NCBI RefSeq assembly: GCF_014202825.1
Contig: NZ_JACHHP010000002.1
Location: 806,001-870,000, forward strand
Length of the DNA: 64,000 nt
Direction of reading: 5' to 3'
DNA from: Chiayiivirga flava
GTDB taxonomy: Bacteria; Pseudomonadota; Gammaproteobacteria; Xanthomonadales; Xanthomonadaceae
Of the stretch, positions 18,837-26,692 are shown piece after piece. Numbering within the stretch: position 1 is the stretch's first letter; the number at the start of each line of letters is the position of its first letter. The translations under genes and the position numbers were made by a program. Under the pieces are notes generated by a model. That model did no database searches. It was not told the DNA's origin and saw nothing but the letters and a program-made list of their open reading frames with translations.

Positions 18837-19985
18837 ATGCTGCGATCGGCAGCGCCAATGGACCGCGAACGCATGGCCGAGCCGCTCAGGAACAGTTTCG
18901 GCGCCGCGATCCCGAAGCGGATCGGCGCGATGCTGCAGGCCGTCGACGCCGCCTTCGACGCGGACGCCTTCGTCGCCGACGCCCTGCGCGGCTACGAACC
19001 GCTGAACCTGATGCAGCGCGGCCGCCACATCGCGCACGCGCTGCGCCGCCACCTGCCGGACGACTACGACGCGGCCATCGCCCTGCTGCTGGCCTCGGTC
19101 GACCATGCGCCGGCGCGCGACGGCGCGCCGATGGGTGCCTTCCTGTTCCTGCCGTACACCGAGTTCGTCTCGCTGCACGGGCTCGATCATTTCGCGACCT
19201 CGATGCGCGCCCTGCATGCACTCACGCAGCGGTTCACCGGCGAGTTCAGCGTGCGGCCCTTCATCGAACGCTTTCCGGAACTCGCGCTGGCGCAGCTGCG
19301 CGCCTGGGCGAGCGATCCGAACGAACACGTGCGGCGCCTGGTGTCCGAAGGCACCCGTCCGCGCCTGCCGTGGGCGGCGCGTCTGCGCGCCTTCCAGCGC
19401 GATCCGGCGCCGACGCTCGCGCTGCTGGAGCTGCTGCGCGACGACCCGTCGCTGTACGTGCGGCGTTCGGTCGCCAACCATCTCAACGACATCGGCAAGG
19501 ACCACCCCGAGGTGCTCACCGCGGTGGCGCGGCGCTGGATGGTGGACGCGGGCGAGGAGCGGCAGTGGATCGTGCGGCACGCGCTGCGCTCGGCGGTGAA
19601 GCGGGCGGAAGCCGGCGCACTGGAGGTGCTGGGTTTCGCACACGAGGCCCGGGTGGCCGTGGAGGCGGTGCGCATCGCGCCGAAGCGCGTGGCGATCGGG
19701 GAGAGCGTCGACATCGGCTTCACGCTGCGCAACACCGGCGCCGCTGCGCAGCGCGTGCTGGTGGACTACGTGGTGTTCTACGTCAAGGCGAACGGCGAGG
19801 CGCGCGCCAAGGTGTTCAAGTTGCGCACGCTGGACCTCGCGGCGGGCGAGGCGGTGCGCATCGCAAAGCGGCTGTCGCTGGAGCAGCGGACCACGCGCAC
19901 GCACTACGCGGGCCGGCACCGGGTGGAGTTGCTGGTGAACGGCCGGCCGATGCCGCTGGGCGAATTCGTGTTGGTGGGATCCTGA
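18837..19985 (+). CDS. alkC: AlkC-type DNA alkylation repair glycosylase with C-terminal Ig-like domain
   Basis: Non-base-flipping DNA glycosylase that removes alkylated bases such as N3-methyladenine. The N-terminal ~245 residues form HEAT-like helical repeats, for example AWASDPNEHVRRLVSEG and LRDDPSLYVRRSVANHLNDIGKDHP, typical of AlkC/AlkD. The last ~115 residues (VRIAPKRVAIGESVDIGFTLRNTG onward) form an Ig-like beta domain, present in the AlkC-alpha subtype and reported as needed for activity. The first ATG at 18837 gives 382 residues; ATG 18873 (MAEPLRNSFG) starts the conserved part and may be the true start. It is not near ada or alkA, so its control is unknown. Confidence 0.9.
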   Translation: MLRSAAPMDRERMAEPLRNSFGAAIPKRIGAMLQAVDAAFDADAFVADALRGYEPLNLMQRGRHIAHALRRHLPDDYDAAIALLLASVDHAPARDGAPMGAFLFLPYTEFVSLHGLDHFATSMRALHALTQRFTGEFSVRPFIERFPELALAQLRAWASDPNEHVRRLVSEGTRPRLPWAARLRAFQRDPAPTLALLELLRDDPSLYVRRSVANHLNDIGKDHPEVLTAVARRWMVDAGEERQWIVRHALRSAVKRAEAGALEVLGFAHEARVAVEAVRIAPKRVAIGESVDIGFTLRNTGAAAQRVLVDYVVFYVKANGEARAKVFKLRTLDLAAGEAVRIAKRLSLEQRTTRTHYAGRHRVELLVNGRPMPLGEFVLVGS

Positions 19986-20314
19986 GTCCTTCGCGCTCGC
20001 TCTCGAGCCCCTCGCCCTTGCTGTTGAGCCCTTCCCCCTCGACGGGGGAAGGGTTGGGATGGGGGTGGCTCTTGCTGTTGATCGGCCCCCGATTTTTTCG
20101 GCAGGTCCGCGCGATGCCCGGAGGAGCAAGCGCAGATCAAGGGCCACCCCATCCCGGCCTTCCCCCGTCAAGGGGGAAGGAGACCGGCGAGAGCCACCCC
20201 CAGACCACGCCCGTCGGGCACGAGGCGGACACGCTAGAATCGCTCTCGAAAACACGAAAAACGTTCACTGCCGGCGTGGCGTCGCCGGCGACCCTTACGG
20301 ATCGAACCCATCCC
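19986..20314. other. 329-bp intergenic region between alkC and amn
   Basis: No coding sequence is supportable here. It holds the two-armed palindrome at 20029-20181 and, in the last 90 bp, an A-richer leader (CGAAAACACGAAAAACG) that probably contains the amn promoter. I could not fix -35 and -10 elements with confidence. Confidence 0.6.
20029..20181. repeat. REPIN-like two-armed palindrome
   Basis: Left arm 20029-20068 and right arm 20144-20181 are inverted, near-identical copies with a few mismatches, separated by 75 bp. Each arm contains an internal hairpin of the CCTTCCCCC-GGGGGAAGG type followed by GGGATGGGG. It resembles the repeats at 35849-36006 and 61551-61713 in design, with a different core next to the hairpin. 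Confidence 0.75.
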
Positions 20315-21091
20315 ATGAAAGAAAAACAGGAGATCGTCTCCAACTGGCTGCCGCGTTACACCGGCGTTCCGCTCGACGGCTTCGGCCAGCACATCCTGCT
20401 GACCAATTTCGGCGGCTACCTCGACCAGTTCTCGCGCCTCACCGGCGGCACCGTGGTGGGCCGCGACCGCCCGATGCCCAGCTGCACCGCCGACGGCATC
20501 ACGCTCATCAACTTCGGCATGGGCAGCGCCAACGCGGCCACCGTGATGGACCTGCTCTCGGCCATCGATCCGAAGGCCGTGCTGTTCCTCGGCAAGTGCG
20601 GCGGGCTGAAGAAGAAGAACGCGCTCGGCGACCTCGTGCTGCCGATCGCCGCCGTGCGCGGCGAGGGCACGTCGAACGACTATCTGCTGCCGGAAGTGCC
20701 GGCCCTGCCGGCGTTCGCGCTGCAGCGCGCGGTGTCCACGATGATCCGCGACCTCGGCCACGACTACTGGACCGGCACCGTCTACACCACCAACCGCCGC
20801 GTCTGGGAACACGACGACGCCTTCAAGGACTACCTGCGCAAGCTGCGCTGCATGGCCATCGACATGGAGACGGCGACGATCTTCGCGACCGGCTTCGCCA
20901 ACTCGATTCCGTCCGGCGCACTGCTGCTGGTGTCGGACCAGCCGATGATTCCCGAAGGCGTGAAGACCGAGGCCAGCGACCTCACCATCACGACCAATTT
21001 CGTCGAGCGCCACATCCAGATCGGGATCGAGGCGCTGCGCCTGATCCGCCGTCACGGCAAGTCGGTCAAGCACCTGCGCTTCGACGAGTGA
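20315..21091 (+). CDS. amn: AMP nucleosidase, short form
   Basis: Hydrolyses AMP to adenine and ribose 5-phosphate, regulating the adenylate pool. The 258-residue protein is a nucleoside phosphorylase fold alone. It has INFGMGSANAATVMDLL, the phosphate/base-site FLGKCGGLKKKN, and CMAIDMETATIFATGFAN, which carries the catalytic-site Glu of the family. The ~180-residue N-terminal regulatory domain of E. coli Amn is absent; such short forms occur in Xanthomonadales and Bacteroidetes. The close MTA/SAH nucleosidases are the main alternative, but the KCGGLKKKNALGDLVLPIAAVRGEGTS-like region (positions about 93-119) favours AMP nucleosidase. ATG at 20315 follows an A-rich leader. Confidence 0.88.
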   Translation: MKEKQEIVSNWLPRYTGVPLDGFGQHILLTNFGGYLDQFSRLTGGTVVGRDRPMPSCTADGITLINFGMGSANAATVMDLLSAIDPKAVLFLGKCGGLKKKNALGDLVLPIAAVRGEGTSNDYLLPEVPALPAFALQRAVSTMIRDLGHDYWTGTVYTTNRRVWEHDDAFKDYLRKLRCMAIDMETATIFATGFANSIPSGALLLVSDQPMIPEGVKTEASDLTITTNFVERHIQIGIEALRLIRRHGKSVKHLRFDE

Positions 21092-21136
21092 CGCGCGGCG
21101 CGGCGCGGCGCGGCCTGCGGGCAGCGCCGCGGCGAG

Positions 21137-22549
21137 TCAGGGTTCTGCGCCGCCGTCGCCGGGGTTGCGCAGCAGGTGCAGCACCATGCCGATCACCAGC
21201 GCCGCGCCCGCCAGCAGCACGCCCCACAGCAGCCAGTGCCGCAGCGACGCCGGTTCCGACGCCTGCGGCCGCGGCGACAGCGCCGCGTCGCCGGACAGTT
21301 CGACGGAGGCACCGAGCGTGGCTTCCGGCGGCAGCCAGCCGTCGCCGCGGCGCGACTGGACCTCGGCCAGCACCACGCGCAGCGGATAGTCCGGACGCAG
21401 CGCGCGGCGGCTGCCGGCGGCGATGCGGTACGGCGGCGTGCCCTGCGCCAGCAACACGAACTGGTCCGGCCGGTACGCCAGCGTCAGCGCCGGCGCGCGC
21501 GTCTGCGCGGGGTCGGTGCGCACGCGCCAGTGGCGATCGCGCACCGGCGCGATGTCGAACGGTGCGTTGCCGATGCCGTCGTCCGCGCCGAGGCGGAACG
21601 CCGTGCCGCGCGCGCGTTCGCGCCACGGCAGCGCCGGATTGTCGCGGCTCTCGACGATGACCCGTGCCACCGCGTTGCGTTCGGCCAGCTGCACCGCGAT
21701 CCTTTCGACCGGGAACGGTCCGGCGCCGGTGTAGTCGAACGCGCCCGCCATCGGACCGCCCGGCGTGCCGTCGAGGGTGAAGGCCGCGCGCGCCGGATCC
21801 GGCACCACGGTGCGCCGCACGCGCAGCGCCTGCACGCCGGCGAGCGGCAGGTCGGCGTCGCGGTCGACGCGGCGCAGGCGCAGGTAGGGCAGGTCGGTGG
21901 CGGCAAATTCCAGCCGCAGGCGTTCGAGCCGCACGCCGTTCTCGTTGAGCGACACCACGGCCTGGTCGCGCACCAGGCCGTGCCAGCGCGAGAGATCCGC
22001 GCTGCCTTCGACGTCGACGCGTGCGTTCACCCGCCCGGCCTCGGACGCGATCTCCAGCTGCAGCCCTGCGACCGGCGCATCGACGGCCGACAGATCGAGC
22101 AGCAGATCCTGCGCGGTGGTTGCGGGCGCGGGCGGCGCGAGGCCATCGTCGACACGCCGCAGCCGTCCGTCGGTGTCGCGTTCGACCAGCATCAGCGATC
22201 GGCCGGGCTCCTCGCGCAGCGTGCGCGGCACCGCGAACATCGGCAGCGGCACCGGCGGCGGCGGACGCGACCGTTGCGGGCGTTCGAGCACCAGCGCCAC
22301 CGGGCCGAGCGCGATGCCCGCATCGTCGGCGTTGAACGCGGCGATGTCGGCAAGATCGTCGCGTGCAAGCTGCGCATACACCTCGGGCGTCAGCGCGAAA
22401 CGCAGCAGACCGTCGCTGTCCTCGCCGAGCACCGGCCAGGCGCGCGCGAAATCGGCCGGCACCGGGGGCGGCGGATCCGCACGCGACTGCGCCAGTGCCG
22501 CGCCGGCGAGCGTCGCGAGCGCCAGCATCGCGGTCACCCGCCCGATCAT
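21137..22549 (-). CDS. DUF3999 family exported protein
   Basis: A 470-residue protein with a Sec signal peptide (residues 1-21, ending AALAQ) and one C-terminal membrane helix (about 438-460, WLLWGVLLAGAALVIGMVLHLL), so a large periplasmic part is anchored at its C-terminus. The body is beta-rich with Pro-rich patches (PPPPVPLPMFAVPR). It fits DUF3999, a family regularly found directly after DUF2339 genes. Its ATG overlaps the DUF2339 stop by 4 bp. The likely role is as partner of that membrane protein at the cell envelope. No enzymatic motif is visible. Confidence 0.82.
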   Translation of the reverse strand: MIGRVTAMLALATLAGAALAQSRADPPPPVPADFARAWPVLGEDSDGLLRFALTPEVYAQLARDDLADIAAFNADDAGIALGPVALVLERPQRSRPPPPVPLPMFAVPRTLREEPGRSLMLVERDTDGRLRRVDDGLAPPAPATTAQDLLLDLSAVDAPVAGLQLEIASEAGRVNARVDVEGSADLSRWHGLVRDQAVVSLNENGVRLERLRLEFAATDLPYLRLRRVDRDADLPLAGVQALRVRRTVVPDPARAAFTLDGTPGGPMAGAFDYTGAGPFPVERIAVQLAERNAVARVIVESRDNPALPWRERARGTAFRLGADDGIGNAPFDIAPVRDRHWRVRTDPAQTRAPALTLAYRPDQFVLLAQGTPPYRIAAGSRRALRPDYPLRVVLAEVQSRRGDGWLPPEATLGASVELSGDAALSPRPQASEPASLRHWLLWGVLLAGAALVIGMVLHLLRNPGDGGAEP

Positions 22550-25395
22550 GCGCCGGACTCCGCTGCCGCGTCGCGCTGGCGCGGCGGTGTCGGCGCGATC
22601 CGCCCCACCAGCACCAGCAGTGCGCCCACCGCGAGGAACGAGACGATGCCCGGCGCGGTGCCGAAATACCTGCTGTCGATCAGCACCAGCTTGGCCAGCA
22701 CCACGCCCATCAGGATGGCGCCGCACAGCCACACGTCCCAACGCAAGCGGCGCGAACCGACGATCCACGCAGCCACGCCGAGTCCGCTCCACAGCACGGT
22801 GAGCGTGGCCTGCGCGATGCGGTCGTCGACGATGCCCGGCGACCAGTCCGCGCCGGTGTACTGGTGCACCGCGCGCAGCCCGGCGAGCGTGATGCACACG
22901 AAGCCGCCGATCGCCACGAGCGCCGCCAGCGGCGCCTCGGAGCGCCGCGACGGCAGCCAGCGCGCGGCCAGCACCAGCAGGCCGAGCTGGAACAGTTCGA
23001 TCGGATTGACCAGCGGCACGTACGGCAGCGGATCGGCATCGCCCGGATGCCCCAGCGACAGCAGCCACGCACAGCCCATCGCCAGCCACGCCGGCACGAA
23101 CCAGCGCGGGGCGTACGCGGGAAACAGGTCCGCGAGCGGAAACGCGCCGAGCGCCGGCACCCGGTGCGTGGCGAGCAGCAGCAGCCCCAGCGGCGCGATG
23201 GCGGCCAGGAACAACCATGCGTCGCCGAGCGCGAAGATCCACGACGCGGTCTCGTGCAGCGCCAGGCCGTACAGCACGCTCGCGGTCGCGAGCATGGACA
23301 CGTGCGCGAGCGACACGCCGCGCTGCAGTGGCGTGCGCAGTCGCCACAGTCCGAGCAGCAACGCGGCGAACCACACCAGCCACGGCAGCAGCGCCGGCCG
23401 TTCAAGTGCGTTGTCCGCATCGAAATGGCTCAACACCGCGAGCGGTATGCCGAGCGCGGCCGTGGCGACGATGTTCCAGCCCAGCCGCGGCCAGCGCAGC
23501 ACGGTACGCAGCAGCGCCGACAGCGCGACGGTCAGCGCGCCGAACCACACCGCGCGCAGCGATGCGTCCACCGTCGCGAAATGCACCACCAGCTCGCGCA
23601 GCCCGGCCACGCCCCACCACGCCATGCCCGCGACGAAGCCGAGCCACACCAGCGCGCGATGCCCGTGCGCGCGTTCGTACAGCCGGCTCAGCAACAGCGC
23701 CGCGCCGGCCATCAGCAGCACGCTCAGTGCATGGCCGTTGAGCACGGCGCGTTCGCCGGCATCGGCAACGAAGCCGCCATCGGCCACGCCGTACACGTAG
23801 GCGAGCGCGGCCAGCCCCTGCAGCGCCCAGCCGGCCGCCTGCGGCAACCAGCGTCGCTGGCGCAGCCCGAGCCATGCGACCGCCGCGCCTTCGAGCGCCC
23901 ATGTCGCGCAGGTCCAGCGTGCCGACAGCGCCAGCGGCACCGCGAGAGTGGCAAAGCCCAGCGCCAGCGCGGCAAACGCCTGTCCGAGCAGCAGCACGCG
24001 CCGGCGGCGGATCAGCCACCACGCGAGCGCCGCGTACAGCACGGCCACGGCCAGCGCACTGAGCGCGAGCGCGTGGCGATCGTCGGCCAGCATCGCCGCC
24101 TGCAGCGGAAACGCCAGCAACGGCGTGCCGAAGACGAGCGTGCCGTCGACGAAGCCGCGCCGACCGCCGCCGTCGCGCAGCGCGTACAACACCGGGATCG
24201 CGACATAAAAAAGGAAAAACAGTACCAGGAACGGCTCCACCGTCGCGAACAGCTCGGGCCGGAAATACTGCGCGCCCCACAGCGTGCCGATGACAAACGT
24301 GAAGCCGAAGCCGATGAGGTTCAGCGCGCGCCATGGCCGCAGCCACGCGATGGCGAACACCGCCGCGTTGAGCACCGCGTAGTAGGTGAACAGCGCCACG
24401 TGGTTGCCGCTGCCGGTGGAGATCAGCACCGGCGCGAGATAGCCGCCGACGAAGCCGAGCACCGCCAGCGCCACCGCATCCTGCAGCACCGCGAGCGCCG
24501 CCGCGCCTGCGACGAGAACCACCACCAAGGCCAGCGCGACGCCCGGCGGCAGCACGCCGTACATCCGGAACGCCGCAAACACCGTCAAGAGCAGCACGCC
24601 GATGGCGCCACCCTGCAGACTCAGGCCGAACGCCGGACGTTCGCGCCGGTTGCGCCAGCCCCACACCAGCCCGGCGAGCGCGAGCGCGGCAATCCCGGCC
24701 AGGCGGAACTCGATCGGCGCGCTGAGCCAGCCCTGCTCCACTGCGTATTTCAGCGCCGCCGCCACGCCGAAGAACAGCACCACCATGCCCAGCTTCACCG
24801 GCACGTTGCCGGTGAAGAACCAGCGCTTCACCGCGGCCGCGAAACGATCGAGCGGAGCCGGTTCGGCCGGTGCGCGCGGCATCGCGGCGGGTGCCGGCGA
24901 TTCGCGCCAGGCGCGGTCAGGTGCCGCAGGCGCGGCGACGGGCGGCGTCGGCGACGCGACGGAGCCCGGCTGCGGCCCGACGGGCGGTGTCCGCGGCGGG
25001 GGCGCTGCGACGTGGGACGGCGCCTGCGGTGGCGCTGCGGCGGGCGCGGCAGGCCGTGCGACGTCATCGCCCGGCGACGTCGCCGGGCCGCTTGCCGGCG
25101 CCGCGGCGTCGGCGGGCGACGGGGCAGGGTCGGCGGAGCGTGCCGCCGCTCCGGCCGAGACCTCGCCGCGCACCGTCGCCAGTGCATCGAGCGCCACCGC
25201 GCGCGCCTGCACCGTCATCGACGCGCTCGCGCCGCGCACCAGCGCCTCGGCCTCCTCCACGCGCCGCCGCAACTGCGCGATGCGCACGCCCTGCCATCCG
25301 ACGAGGATGCCCACGAAGAATCCCAGCACGCTGCTGTCCGCGCCGCCCAGCAGCGCACCGAGCAACGCCCCGACGATCGCCATCACCCAATGCAC
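22546..25395 (-). CDS. DUF2339 family polytopic membrane protein
   Basis: A 949-residue membrane protein. It opens with a hydrophobic segment (residues 5-35) and a short helical region, then a Pro/Ala-rich linker (about 75-165). From about residue 185 to the end it is almost entirely transmembrane, with roughly 25 helices. This is the DUF2339 layout; function unknown. The chosen start is GTG at 25393-25395, with GGGGTG seven bases upstream; the ATG at 25381-25383 four codons in is an alternative. It is coupled by ATGA overlap to the DUF3999 gene, and the pair probably forms one envelope complex. Confidence 0.85.
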   Translation of the reverse strand: MHWVMAIVGALLGALLGGADSSVLGFFVGILVGWQGVRIAQLRRRVEEAEALVRGASASMTVQARAVALDALATVRGEVSAGAAARSADPAPSPADAAAPASGPATSPGDDVARPAAPAAAPPQAPSHVAAPPPRTPPVGPQPGSVASPTPPVAAPAAPDRAWRESPAPAAMPRAPAEPAPLDRFAAAVKRWFFTGNVPVKLGMVVLFFGVAAALKYAVEQGWLSAPIEFRLAGIAALALAGLVWGWRNRRERPAFGLSLQGGAIGVLLLTVFAAFRMYGVLPPGVALALVVVLVAGAAALAVLQDAVALAVLGFVGGYLAPVLISTGSGNHVALFTYYAVLNAAVFAIAWLRPWRALNLIGFGFTFVIGTLWGAQYFRPELFATVEPFLVLFFLFYVAIPVLYALRDGGGRRGFVDGTLVFGTPLLAFPLQAAMLADDRHALALSALAVAVLYAALAWWLIRRRRVLLLGQAFAALALGFATLAVPLALSARWTCATWALEGAAVAWLGLRQRRWLPQAAGWALQGLAALAYVYGVADGGFVADAGERAVLNGHALSVLLMAGAALLLSRLYERAHGHRALVWLGFVAGMAWWGVAGLRELVVHFATVDASLRAVWFGALTVALSALLRTVLRWPRLGWNIVATAALGIPLAVLSHFDADNALERPALLPWLVWFAALLLGLWRLRTPLQRGVSLAHVSMLATASVLYGLALHETASWIFALGDAWLFLAAIAPLGLLLLATHRVPALGAFPLADLFPAYAPRWFVPAWLAMGCAWLLSLGHPGDADPLPYVPLVNPIELFQLGLLVLAARWLPSRRSEAPLAALVAIGGFVCITLAGLRAVHQYTGADWSPGIVDDRIAQATLTVLWSGLGVAAWIVGSRRLRWDVWLCGAILMGVVLAKLVLIDSRYFGTAPGIVSFLAVGALLVLVGRIAPTPPRQRDAAAESGA

Positions 25396-25454
25396 GCGTC
25401 ACCCCGATGCGAGGCCGGCGCAGGGCCGGCGACAGCGCCAGAGTATGCAGCAAG

Positions 25455-25480
25455 CGCCGCGCACGCCCGTGCGCGGCGCG
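25455..25480 (-). terminator. Stem-loop after the DUF3011 gene
   Basis: An 11-bp perfect stem (25455-25465 with 25470-25480) and a 4-base loop lie 10 bp beyond the DUF3011 stop. There is no clear T run after it on the minus strand (TTGCTGCATACT), so it may be a weak terminator or a 3' stabilising hairpin. Confidence 0.5.
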
Positions 25481-25489
25481 CGGGCAGCG

Positions 25490-26101
25490 TCAGTGGATCG
25501 AGAAGCGTGCCCGGCAGCCGCGGTCGACCCAGATCCCGCCGCGGTCGGTGCCCCAGCTCTGGCCGTAGCGGCAATCCGCGCGGCTGAGCACGCGCTCGAT
25601 CTCCACGCGGCCGCGCCCGATGTTCGCGGGGCAGCGGCGGTAGTGCCCGTCGTCGGACTCGCAGGTGATGCTGCTGCCGTAGTAGCCGCCGTCGTAGCGG
25701 TTGTCGTCGCGCCGGTCGTCGCGGTCGTTGTGCTTGTCGGCGAGGATGGCGGCGCCGATCAGTCCCAGCACCAGGGCCCCCGCGACGGCCGCGTCGCGGT
25801 TGTTGCCGTCGTCGCGGCGATGGTCGTTCCAGCCGCTGCCGGCGAATTCGGCACGGCACCCGTTGCTCACCCACACCCCGCGGTGGTCGTACCCCCAGGT
25901 ATCGCCCTGCCAGCAGCCGGCGTGACTGAGCTGCCGCACGAGGCGGATGCCGCCGCGCGTGTCCACGTCGCAGTAGTTGGTCTGGTGCGATTGCGACTCG
26001 CAGCGGAAGGTCGACTGGGCCTGCGCCACCTGCGGGGCCGACAGCCCCGCCGCGCAGGCGAGCGCCGCCAGCAGCGGCATCCAGCAGACGGTGCGGATCA
26101 T
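25490..26101 (-). CDS. DUF3011 family exported protein
   Basis: A 203-residue protein with a Sec signal peptide (about residues 1-29, ending VAQAQS). Two similar cysteine-containing halves follow: FRCESQSHQTNYCDVDTRGG with HAGCWQGDTWGYD and SNGCRAEF, and ITCESDDGHYRRCPAN with RADCRYGQSWGTD and DRGCRARF. These match the DUF3011 repeat, probably disulphide-bonded in the periplasm. Between them is a Gly/Ala hydrophobic stretch (VAGALVLGLIGAAILAD) and an Asp/Arg-rich run. Function unknown. Its ATG overlaps the stop of the EF-hand gene by 4 bp. Confidence 0.85.
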   Translation of the reverse strand: MIRTVCWMPLLAALACAAGLSAPQVAQAQSTFRCESQSHQTNYCDVDTRGGIRLVRQLSHAGCWQGDTWGYDHRGVWVSNGCRAEFAGSGWNDHRRDDGNNRDAAVAGALVLGLIGAAILADKHNDRDDRRDDNRYDGGYYGSSITCESDDGHYRRCPANIGRGRVEIERVLSRADCRYGQSWGTDRGGIWVDRGCRARFSIH

Positions 26102-26568
26102 GGCTGTTTCTCCCGGCGGGCATGGCGCATTTCATCGAGCGACAATGTGCCGTTTCCGTCCGCGTCGACGTCCGCGAACACCTGCGGAACGGCATCCTGG
26201 AACTGTTCGTGCGACAGATGGCCGTCGGCGTCGGCGAACGTCGCGATGCGCGCGTTGTCGGGAATCTCGTCGCCGGAAAGCCGCCCGTCGCTGTCGGCGT
26301 CGAGGCGGCCGAAACGGCGCGCCATCGCGTTGCGGAACTCCTCGGCATCGATCGCGCCGTCGCCGTTGCGATCGAGGCGGTCGAACAGGCCCTCCGGCGT
26401 GTCGGGCGCCGGCGCGGCTGCAGGCGCATCCGCGCCGGGTGCGGCGCTTGCCGTCGTTGCCGTGGCCGGCGCGTCTTCCGCCGATGCCGTGGTTCCGGCC
26501 GCCTGCACTGCAGCGCCCGCAAGCAGCAGCAGGGCCAAGCCTGCCGAGTGTCGCCGATGTCCGATCAT
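26098..26568 (-). CDS. Exported EF-hand calcium-binding protein
   Basis: A 156-residue protein with a signal peptide (about residues 1-24) and an Ala/Thr/Pro-rich linker to about residue 56. Three canonical EF-hand loops follow: D66-x-N-x-D-x-A-x-D-x-x-E77, D90-x-D-x-D...E101 and D135-x-D-x-N...E146. A fourth loop between them (around 111-122) is degenerate, lacking the first-position Asp. It probably binds Ca2+ in the periplasm. It is the first gene of a two-gene unit with DUF3011, joined by a 4-bp stop/start overlap, and is divergent from ppc. Confidence 0.88.
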   Translation of the reverse strand: MIGHRRHSAGLALLLLAGAAVQAAGTTASAEDAPATATTASAAPGADAPAAAPAPDTPEGLFDRLDRNGDGAIDAEEFRNAMARRFGRLDADSDGRLSGDEIPDNARIATFADADGHLSHEQFQDAVPQVFADVDADGNGTLSLDEMRHARREKQP

Positions 26569-26692
26569 CGTCCGCCCTCCCGATGCCCCTGTCGACGCAC
26601 GTTATGCGCCCGTGCGCGACGCCGCGCAAGTCACAGGGCATACGCGCGGACGGCCATGTTGCACCGCCGCACCATTGCGGTAGGCTCGGCGA

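Noticed and set aside
21092..21136. Short GCGGC repeat between amn and the DUF3999 gene
   Set aside because: A simple low-complexity tract in a 45-bp convergent gap, with no clear structure beyond GC-richness.
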